From contig CBDUBA010000185.1 in the NCBI GenBank assembly GCA_965365275.1, positions 1 through 6,929 of the forward strand: a DNA stretch of 6,929 nt, given 5' to 3'. The position numbers were made by a program, and so were the translations under genes. The first letter of the stretch is position 1. Each line of letters starts with the position of its first letter. Positions 1-5,439 of the stretch are shown piece by piece. The stretch is from JAGTVG01 sp965365275. GTDB taxonomy: Bacteria > Bacteroidota > Bacteroidia > Cytophagales > Cyclobacteriaceae. Below the pieces are notes generated by a model. It was given only the letters and a program-made list of their open reading frames with translations, did not search any database and was not told the DNA's origin.

Positions 1-134
1 CCTGCATCAATTATAAATGTATTGGCAGTTTCCTTATTAGTTAAGCTGATACAGGTCGTATTGCCCCCAAATTTTTGAAAGTTTGCATCGCAAACAGGGA
101 TAGAACCACGCGTACCATAAAACTTAACGATCAT
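1..134 (-). CDS. MBL-fold metallo-hydrolase, N-terminal fragment (cut by left window edge)
   Basis: Only the first 44 codons are in the window; the gene continues past base 1. The protein starts MIVKFYGTRGSIPV, followed by FGGNTTC at about residues 22-28 and IIDA at the edge. In the metallo-beta-lactamase fold these are the first strands of the branch with a GTRGS-x-P opening, a GGNT(S/T)C motif and an IIDAG(T)G strand, which includes phosphodiesterase-like MBL hydrolases. The zinc-binding HxHxDH motif would lie outside the window, so catalytic competence cannot be judged. The start is ATG at 134, with a weak AGGT at 140-143 five bases upstream. The cardiolipin synthase gene ends 106 nt upstream on the same strand, so the two could be co-transcribed. 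The fold is fairly certain, but the substrate is unknown. Confidence 0.85.
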   Translation of the reverse strand, partial: MIVKFYGTRGSIPVCDANFQKFGGNTTCISLTNKETANTFIIDA

Positions 135-240
135 AAATTACCTGGATTTCGGATGTTAATTATAAAATAAAAATATGACTTTAAATAATTTTAATTTTAA
201 TTTTTGAATAATCTCAGCTCAAATCAAAAGAAAAGTACTT
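135..240. other. AT-rich intergenic spacer between cardiolipin synthase and MBL hydrolase genes
   Basis: This 106 bp gap lies between two minus-strand genes. It is very AT-rich, with runs of A and T on both strands. I see no ORF, no GC-rich stem followed by a T tract and no clear Bacteroidota TAnnTTTG promoter box on the minus strand. The MBL gene could have its own promoter here or be read through from upstream. Confidence 0.4.
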
Positions 241-242
241 TT
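231..242. repeat. Perfect 12 bp palindrome at the cardiolipin synthase stop codon
   Basis: AAAAGTACTTTT equals its own reverse complement and overlaps the first two bases of the stop triplet at 241-243. It has no loop and no GC-rich stem, so it is a poor intrinsic terminator. In DNA this AT-rich, chance is a reasonable explanation. Confidence 0.3.
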
Positions 243-1704
243 AAAGTAATGGTGTAATTAAGCGACATATTGAGTCTAGTAACCTGTTATTTATAGATCT
301 TTTTTTCCATGAATTATAATCCAGCTTGCTCGAGTTGTATATGTCCTCTTCAAATTGATCGTTAAGTTTGCGGGTTAACTCCTTATCATAAACCAATGCC
401 GAAGCTTCATAATTAATATAAAAGCTCCTTATATCGGTATTAAATGAACCTACCATAGATATTTTATCATCCACCGTCATTGTTTTGGCGTGTATGAAAC
501 CTTTCTGGTATTGGTAAATTTTTACACCATTGTATAAAAAAGGTTTGAAATACGAGTTGGCTGCTCTCTGAACTATTCTTGAATCTGATACACCTGGTAG
601 TATTATCTTAACATCAATACCAGACAAGGCCGCGGTAATCAATGCACCTTTAAGTTCATCACTGGGAATAAAATATGGATTTGTGATCTTAATGTTCTTC
701 CGGGCATTGTGTATTAAGCTAACCATGCTTTCCATGCCGTATGGTCTTAACGATATTGGTCCGGAAGCTATAATGGTTATTGGGCTTTTTCCTGAGGCAT
801 TAAACTGCTTATTAAAATATGGCTCAGCTAAAGGAAGTAACTTCTTACTGACATATCGCCAGTCAGTGGAGAAAACCAATTGCATAATATTAACAGCAGG
901 CCCTTCAATTTTTAGATGTGTATCTCGCCAGTATAACTTATGTTTTCCATTGTTTAAATATTTTTCATCTATGTTCAAGCCCCCAATAAAACCTATCTTG
1001 CCATCTATTATGATCATTTTCCTGTGGTTACGATAATTTGTGGAAGCCAGGTTCTTAAATCTGACCGGCATGAACCTATACAGTTTTATTCCATTTTCTT
1101 TAAGTTTATCCGGAATCGAACCAAGATCAGAGGATCCGGCACCATCAACCAGAATTCGTATTTCTACGCCCTCATTAGATTTTTCAATTAGAATTTTGAG
1201 GATTTCGCGGCCTACATCATCATCCGAAAAAATATAATATTCCAGATGTATATGATGTCTGGCAGATTTTAAAGCCTCAACTATTTCAGGAAATTTTTCC
1301 TCACCATTTATCAACAATTTTGTTTCATTACCGGAAAGCAAAAAGGAGCTTTGTTCATTGATAAGCATTCTGGCAGGTTTACTCAAACTCCCGAATTCTA
1401 TCTCAAGGTGTTTAAGTGCATTTTCCTGATTGTTGATCATCTCATCCTGAAATTCCTTTATCGCTTTCAGATCATGTTCGTTTCTGAATTTGAATCGTAT
1501 TCGCTTTCTGTAATCTCTTCCAAAAAAATAAAAAACAATTAACCCCAAAACGGGCACAAAGATCAATATTACGATATAGGAAAGGGCTTTGTTAACGTTT
1601 CGATTCTCAAGTAATATCACGAATATGATTCCTATATACGCAATTCCTAACGGTATCCAGATCCAGGGTTTTATAAATTCAAAAAATAATTGGAATAGGC
1701 CCAT
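241..1704 (-). CDS. cls: Cardiolipin synthase (phospholipase D superfamily)
   Basis: This 487-residue membrane enzyme of the ClsA type is predicted to join two phosphatidylglycerols into cardiolipin plus glycerol at the inner membrane. Two hydrophobic segments (about 13-32 and 41-61) form the PLDNF-type N-terminal anchor, which ends in FFGRDYRK. Two phospholipase D half-domains follow, each with an HxKxxxxD motif: H227, K229, D234 (HRKMIIID) followed by GFIGGLNI, and H405, K407, D412 (HAKTMTVD) followed by GSFNTDIRS. The two histidines form and resolve the phosphatidyl-enzyme intermediate in this family. Length is normal (about 480-500 residues) and the hydrophobic tail ending in ITPLL is typical, so the gene is intact. 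The start is ATG at 1704 with no clear ribosome binding site. The gene is divergent from the SDR gene across 56 bp. Another phospholipid specificity within the PLD superfamily is possible but less likely. Confidence 0.93.
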   Translation of the reverse strand: MGLFQLFFEFIKPWIWIPLGIAYIGIIFVILLENRNVNKALSYIVILIFVPVLGLIVFYFFGRDYRKRIRFKFRNEHDLKAIKEFQDEMINNQENALKHLEIEFGSLSKPARMLINEQSSFLLSGNETKLLINGEEKFPEIVEALKSARHHIHLEYYIFSDDDVGREILKILIEKSNEGVEIRILVDGAGSSDLGSIPDKLKENGIKLYRFMPVRFKNLASTNYRNHRKMIIIDGKIGFIGGLNIDEKYLNNGKHKLYWRDTHLKIEGPAVNIMQLVFSTDWRYVSKKLLPLAEPYFNKQFNASGKSPITIIASGPISLRPYGMESMVSLIHNARKNIKITNPYFIPSDELKGALITAALSGIDVKIILPGVSDSRIVQRAANSYFKPFLYNGVKIYQYQKGFIHAKTMTVDDKISMVGSFNTDIRSFYINYEASALVYDKELTRKLNDQFEEDIYNSSKLDYNSWKKRSINNRLLDSICRLITPLL

Positions 1705-1760
1705 TTAAGTTTTAAACTTGAATTAACACATAATAATTCAATTTAGTCAATAGAAAACAA
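1705..1760. promoter_or_regulatory. Divergent spacer between cardiolipin synthase and SDR genes
   Basis: These 56 bp separate two start codons that point away from each other, so promoters for both genes probably lie here or slightly inside the genes. A 6-1-6 inverted repeat, AAGTTT-T-AAACTT, occupies 1707-1719, right beside the cardiolipin synthase start. I see no good match to the TTTG / TAnnTTTG Bacteroidota promoter pattern and no Shine-Dalgarno before the GTG at 1761. The regulatory role is inferred from geometry only. Confidence 0.35.
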
Positions 1761-2585
1761 GTGGTCAAGAAAAAAAAAGTCGTTTTAGTAACAGGTGCTG
1801 GCAGCGGGATTGGGCTGGCAATTGCGCAGCATCTGGCCTTGAACGGATATCATATTATTGGTACTGATATGAATACTGATCAGCTTTCGGCCCATGAAAA
1901 TGATAATATTATTACCAGTATGATAGATGTTGCCAGGGAAGAAACAATAAATGCAGCATATTTAGAAATCTCAAAACAATATAATGGTCTTGATGCATTA
2001 ATTAATAATGCCGGAATTTTTGACCAGGTTCCTATGGTTGAAGGAGGTGTCCGACGGTATGAGCAATTATTACAAGTGAATGTATTAGGGGCTTACAGAG
2101 TTACAAATATTTTTTTCCCACTTCTATTCAAAAACAAGGGCCGGATTATTAATATTAGCAGCGAGACGGCCAGAACTTTACTGCCTTTTCAGACTTACGG
2201 TTGTTCAAAATATATGATGGAGGCCTGGAGTAATACATTACGTATGGAATTACAACTTCTTGGAATGCATGTGTCATTGATCAGAGCAGGTGGACATAAA
2301 ACCCCGCTGATGGATAAGACACTTGATGTTTTGAATAATGTACCTGAGGATTCATTATATAAGAATCCTTTGAGAAAAATAAGGGATACGGGCGGCAAAA
2401 AAGTAAAGGCGGTCCATAAAGATCCTGTGGATGTAGCAAAAGCAGTTTTAAAAGCGGTATCCGCAAAAAATCCTAAAAGGATTTACTCTGTGAATGAATC
2501 CAGTTTATTCAAGTTTCTTTCCATTATGCCCAGGCAAATAAAGGAATCCCTGGTAATTAATGCCTTAAGGCAAGAAAGGGATTAG
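1761..2585 (+). CDS. Short-chain dehydrogenase/reductase (SDR family), GTG start
   Basis: This 274-residue classical SDR is a cytosolic NAD(P)-dependent oxidoreductase for an unidentified alcohol or carbonyl substrate. The Rossmann glycine motif TGAGSGIG is at 11-18. D36 at the end of the second strand favours NAD(H) in this family. The NNAG motif is at 82-85 and the active-site Asn is N107 in VNVLG. The catalytic Ser is S133 or S134, and YGCSK gives Y146 and K150. The C-terminal part resembles SDRs related to retinol or hydroxysteroid dehydrogenases, but that resemblance does not settle the substrate. The start is GTG at 1761: an in-frame TAA at 1734-1736 lies upstream with no ATG between, and the next Met is residue 37, inside the Rossmann fold. 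The Pro-Gly after the sixth strand is Ala-Gly here (IRAGGHKT, A176). The stop overlaps the stop of the convergent TIM-barrel gene by 4 nt. Confidence 0.9.
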   Translation: MVKKKKVVLVTGAGSGIGLAIAQHLALNGYHIIGTDMNTDQLSAHENDNIITSMIDVAREETINAAYLEISKQYNGLDALINNAGIFDQVPMVEGGVRRYEQLLQVNVLGAYRVTNIFFPLLFKNKGRIINISSETARTLLPFQTYGCSKYMMEAWSNTLRMELQLLGMHVSLIRAGGHKTPLMDKTLDVLNNVPEDSLYKNPLRKIRDTGGKKVKAVHKDPVDVAKAVLKAVSAKNPKRIYSVNESSLFKFLSIMPRQIKESLVINALRQERD

Positions 2586-3541
2586 GCTAATTCCTTAGCG
2601 CTCTCAATTAAAAGATGCCTGGTCGCTTTTATTCCAGCCTCAGAGCTAAGTTTATATCCTTCATATTCGATGCCGATATATCCGTTGAACCCCGAATCCT
2701 TAATGATCTGAAGAATTTTCCTGAAATCTGAAGTTTTATGCTGGCCAGAACTGTCGAAATCGCGTGATTTTGCACTTACCCCCATGGCATAAGGCATTAA
2801 TTCCTCCATGCCTTTATATGTATCGAAAAACCTCGGTGGCCAAAGACTGATTGTGAAATTTCCGAAATCTGGCAGTGTGCCACAGTTGTTTTTCCCTACT
2901 TGTTGTATTACATAAGTCAGCCATCCGGGATCACTTGAATAACCTCCATGGTTTTCCACAATAATATTTATCCCTTCTTTTTCTCCATATTCACATAATG
3001 TCCCAAGGCTTTCAATGGCAGCCGCTGCTACCTCATTGCGATTCCCTTTCCCTGCAGTGTTAACGCGTATAGCATAACACCCCAGAAATTTTGCAGCATC
3101 AATCCATTTATAATGATTATCCACCGCCTTTTTTCTTTGATTATCATTTAATGTGGCCAGATTTCCTTCCATATCAATCATAATGATCAGGCTCCTGACA
3201 CCATTGTCGCTTGCTCTTTTCTTTAAGTCTGTAAGATAAATATTATCCGTTGATTTATCCTTAAAAAACTGGTTGACATATTCAATTGCATCGATCCCAT
3301 ATATGTTTCGGGCAGTGGAAGCAAAATCCAGGGTAGTCAGGCTCCCTGACCAGAAAGATCTTCGCAAAGACCATTGTGCAAGGGATATTTTGAAGAATAA
3401 TCCTTCAGGAATTGGTTGAAGAGGAAGAGAAATCGCATCTTCTTCCAGCATGAGATCACTACATGAGGTCAGAGTGCTAAAAAAACCAGAAGTCATTGCC
3501 AGGGCACCGGCTCTTTTGATAAATGTTCTTCTTTTTTCCAT
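2582..3541 (-). CDS. Exported sugar phosphate isomerase/epimerase-like TIM-barrel protein (Tat-type lipoprotein)
   Basis: This 319-residue member of the xylose isomerase-like TIM-barrel (AP endonuclease family 2) superfamily has an unknown sugar-type substrate. The N terminus combines a twin-arginine motif (KRRTFIK, R4-R5), a short hydrophobic stretch and a lipobox LTSC with C27, so it is predicted to be exported folded and lipid-anchored. The mature part starts near KISLAQWSLR (51-60). Candidate metal ligands are E196 (VENHGG), D225 (LPDFGN) and E292 (IGIEYEG); E87 (IEYVN) may also line the site. Where many relatives have a seventh-strand His, this protein has VSAKS (S256). I chose ATG at 3541 rather than the in-frame GTG at 3559. 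The GTG lies inside the preceding gene and adds six residues before the Tat n-region, whereas the ATG is 4 nt past that gene's stop. The gene is probably coupled to DUF1761. Confidence 0.88.
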   Translation of the reverse strand: MEKRRTFIKRAGALAMTSGFFSTLTSCSDLMLEEDAISLPLQPIPEGLFFKISLAQWSLRRSFWSGSLTTLDFASTARNIYGIDAIEYVNQFFKDKSTDNIYLTDLKKRASDNGVRSLIIMIDMEGNLATLNDNQRKKAVDNHYKWIDAAKFLGCYAIRVNTAGKGNRNEVAAAAIESLGTLCEYGEKEGINIIVENHGGYSSDPGWLTYVIQQVGKNNCGTLPDFGNFTISLWPPRFFDTYKGMEELMPYAMGVSAKSRDFDSSGQHKTSDFRKILQIIKDSGFNGYIGIEYEGYKLSSEAGIKATRHLLIESAKELA

Positions 3542-3545
3542 AATA

Positions 3546-3962
3546 TTATTTCCAGGCACCGATAATAATGCCCATAATGAAAAAGCTTACGACCATATAG
3601 CCGACATCAATAAGATAAAGCTTCAGGGGTTTTCGTGAAAAAAGAAAATTCACACCAAAACTGGTTGCCACAAAACCAATACATAACACGACAGCGAACA
3701 GACCAGCTAGAAAGGCACTAGTTCCCAGCATCATGGCAATTTCTGCAAACATTGAGATGAATAATGCCGCTACTAAATTCAAAACAAAAGCTAAACCATA
3801 TATCAGGGCCATATTCCCTTTTGCAATATCCTCATCACTCAACCCTGCCAGCTTTTGCCATGGTTTTCCAAATAGGAAGTTCCCATACCATAGAAAGCCA
3901 ACTACAAAAGTAGATAGAGATGCCACTATTAATTCCCAAATGTTTATTCCTGAAAAGTCCAC
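3546..3962 (-). CDS. DUF1761 family small membrane protein, GTG start
   Basis: This 138-residue integral membrane protein of unknown function has four predicted helices, at about 9-27, 51-73, 81-103 and 114-136. Family-typical landmarks are VVGFLWYGNFLFGKPWQKLAG after the first helix (read at 20-40), GNMALIYGLAF at the second, and a C-terminal LIDVGYMVVSFFIMGIIIGAW block. This pattern matches DUF1761, and the length is usual for it. The start is GTG at 3962. An in-frame stop lies upstream with no ATG between, the next Met is residue 51, and MDFSGINIWELIVA fits the expected short N-terminal lead into helix one. The stop at 3546-3548 is 4 nt before the ATG of the TIM-barrel lipoprotein gene, so translation of the two is likely linked. 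No catalytic motif is visible. Confidence 0.85.
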   Translation of the reverse strand: MDFSGINIWELIVASLSTFVVGFLWYGNFLFGKPWQKLAGLSDEDIAKGNMALIYGLAFVLNLVAALFISMFAEIAMMLGTSAFLAGLFAVVLCIGFVATSFGVNFLFSRKPLKLYLIDVGYMVVSFFIMGIIIGAWK

Positions 3963-4035
3963 GTTATTAATATTTATACCAGAAGTAATTTAATTGAAAT
4001 TCAATAGTAAAGCAAATACTACTATAATATACATG
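3963..4035 (-). promoter_or_regulatory. 73 bp spacer upstream of the DUF1761 gene
   Basis: This AT-rich gap lies between the beta-helix gene stop and the DUF1761 GTG, both on the minus strand. It contains a 6-1-6 inverted repeat (ATTGAA-A-TTCAAT) at 3993-4005. On the minus strand there are imperfect TAnnTTTG-like boxes, but none with a good upstream TTTG at the right distance. It could hold a promoter for DUF1761 and the TIM-barrel gene, or simply be an intra-operon gap. No terminator hairpin is seen. Confidence 0.3.
3993..4005. repeat. Short inverted repeat ATTGAA-A-TTCAAT
   Basis: This is an exact 6 bp inverted repeat around one base, 31 bp upstream of the DUF1761 start. It could be an operator half-site pair or a chance event in AT-rich DNA. 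Confidence 0.25.
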
Positions 4036-5328
4036 CTATTGATCCGTGTCCTTTTGGTAGGCAACATCTCCCATTGAATGTCCACTCATCTCATTGTTTT
4101 CTTCAGTAACGGGCAAGGCATTCTTATAGAAAAACAATCCAGCTTTTTGAGTTCCGGAACCTGTATCCCTGATGGTATTACTTATAATCCTGACATCTTC
4201 TGCGGGGGAATTAAAGGACATACCATATCCACTACCGTTTTTTCCATTGTTTTCAATGATATTATTTTTAAATGTGTTCCTGTGTGGTGCATTTATAGCT
4301 CTTTCTCCCCTCAGATTAATCCCATCACTCCCGTTTTCGTATATATGATTATTCTCAAATAACACGTCAGTATCTTTGTGTCCCGTACAAATACCAAAGC
4401 GTCCATTGTCATAGAAACGATTCCCGCTTACTTTTGAGTGATGAACCCTCCAGCAGATAAACAAGCCATCCACCGCATTGTGATGGACATCATTATTCTC
4501 AATTGTTGATAAAGGCGAACCCGTTCCCGGATGTAATCCAATATTCCCACTTCCGCTTATTTCACTGTTCTTTACTGTGACATTTTCTGTAATTTGCCAA
4601 CTGATTCCTTCTCCGTTAAAATCCTTGACAATAACATTATCAACCGTTACCATTTTTGATTTAAATATGTAAACCCCGCTTCCGTTGCATCCGTCCATTT
4701 TAAAGTTCTCAGCCTTGTTTCCATCGATCGTCAGGTTTTTAACCATCACATTCTCCGCCTCTATTACATCAACAACAGAACTGGCATTGGAGATTTTGCC
4801 ATCCCGATCAGAACGGTAATCCCGGATCAGGTAGTCATCAATATAGATAACATTGTCGATAATCTCTGTGATATATGCTGTTGAGACATTCCAACACGAG
4901 CTATTATCATTATCCGTTACCTGTATTTTCATTCCGGGGATGAATCCTTCCGGATTTTTTACTGTTAATTTCAATTCCCCATAATCAGCGTCTTCAATAT
5001 ATTCAGTTTGTACACCTGGTGCCTTCTTCAGGATGGTTTCCTTCCCGGATCCAGTTAAAATTGTATTTGACTTTAATCTAATCGGTGCAATAATCTCATA
5101 TTCCCCCGGGGAAAGAATTATCGTTCCGCCATTTTCACCCAAAGAATTTATGGCGAACTGTATGGATTTATTGTTGAAACCTTCAATATCAGCTCCGGAA
5201 CCGCCAACTTTTATGGTTTTACCCGGTATTTTTGGGTCTACCAATGCGTCCACTGTGAATGAATTATCCTGTCCAACAGCTAAGGAGCTGTAGAATACCA
5301 TAACCAAAACTGCAATTATTTTTTCCAT
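4036..5328 (-). CDS. Secreted right-handed parallel beta-helix protein
   Basis: This 430-residue protein has a signal peptide and a pectate-lyase-like right-handed beta-helix. The leader is MEKIIAVLVMVFYSSLAVGQ, with likely signal peptidase I cleavage after AVG (residue 19). An N-terminal cap has the pattern SIQFAINSLGENGG then LSPGEYEI (about 55-78), typical of Pectate_lyase_3-like folds. From about 192 to 420 there are about nine coils with N-x-[VI] and NG/DG turns, starting near 192, 225, 248, 272, 296, 320, 349, 377 and 407. Four successive spacings are 23-24 residues. Such folds occur in polysaccharide lyases, glycoside hydrolases, epimerases and NosD-like proteins; I recognise no diagnostic catalytic triad, so activity is open. 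The start is ATG at 5328 because it begins the signal peptide; an in-frame GTG at 5352 would add eight residues before it. The C terminus has no obvious sorting domain. The gene is divergent from the exported esterase. Confidence 0.88.
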   Translation of the reverse strand: MEKIIAVLVMVFYSSLAVGQDNSFTVDALVDPKIPGKTIKVGGSGADIEGFNNKSIQFAINSLGENGGTIILSPGEYEIIAPIRLKSNTILTGSGKETILKKAPGVQTEYIEDADYGELKLTVKNPEGFIPGMKIQVTDNDNSSCWNVSTAYITEIIDNVIYIDDYLIRDYRSDRDGKISNASSVVDVIEAENVMVKNLTIDGNKAENFKMDGCNGSGVYIFKSKMVTVDNVIVKDFNGEGISWQITENVTVKNSEISGSGNIGLHPGTGSPLSTIENNDVHHNAVDGLFICWRVHHSKVSGNRFYDNGRFGICTGHKDTDVLFENNHIYENGSDGINLRGERAINAPHRNTFKNNIIENNGKNGSGYGMSFNSPAEDVRIISNTIRDTGSGTQKAGLFFYKNALPVTEENNEMSGHSMGDVAYQKDTDQ

Positions 5329-5439
5329 AGGTTCTGAAATAGATTTAATCACAATTTACTTATATTATGAAGAAATTGGCATATTAATTTAGCACAAATT
5401 GTATCTTTATTTTTTTAGATATATTAATTTTTAGAATTT
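5329..5439. promoter_or_regulatory. Divergent promoter region between beta-helix and esterase genes
   Basis: These 111 bp separate two genes for exported proteins and must hold promoters for both unless those lie inside the genes. On the plus strand, TATCTTTA at 5402-5409 matches the Bacteroidota TAnnTTTG box at all but its last base, 30 nt before the esterase ATG. An upstream ATTG at 5375-5378 is a weak partner. On the minus strand, a TTTG at 5398-5395 has no convincing downstream box. A 10 bp direct repeat is listed separately. AAATTG occurs at 5373-5378 and 5396-5401, and its complement CAATTT at 5352-5357. Confidence 0.4.
5381..5430. repeat. Direct repeat ATATTAATTT, two copies 40 bp apart
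   Basis: Exact copies lie at 5381-5390 and 5421-5430, flanking the possible esterase promoter box. The copies start exactly 40 bp apart, close to four helical turns, which would place them on roughly the same DNA face. The core ATTAAT is palindromic. The low complexity of this AT-rich region means chance is not excluded. Confidence 0.4.

Noticed and set aside
683..1237. Plus-strand open frames of 117 and 65 codons opposite cardiolipin synthase
   Set aside because: They lie wholly inside the gene with both HKD motifs on the other strand and have no family-like sequence.
1351..1542. Plus-strand open frame of 63 codons opposite the N-terminal part of cardiolipin synthase
   Set aside because: Antisense to a well-supported coding region, with no start context and no recognisable motif.
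2195..2466. Two minus-strand open frames opposite the SDR gene
   Set aside because: They sit inside a coding region with intact SDR motifs and their sequences look like random translation.
3450..3993. Plus-strand open frames opposite the TIM-barrel leader and DUF1761
   Set aside because: Antisense to genes with clear signal or membrane patterns; no independent evidence of coding.
4600..5000. Repeat array in the beta-helix gene as a DNA-level tandem repeat or CRISPR-like element
   Set aside because: The repetition is only at the protein level (N-x-V and turn residues); the nucleotide sequence does not repeat exactly and no constant spacer pattern exists.
4078..5293. Plus-strand open frames of 94 and 86 codons opposite the beta-helix gene
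   Set aside because: Shadows of a repeat-rich gene whose own frame shows a signal peptide and regular coils.
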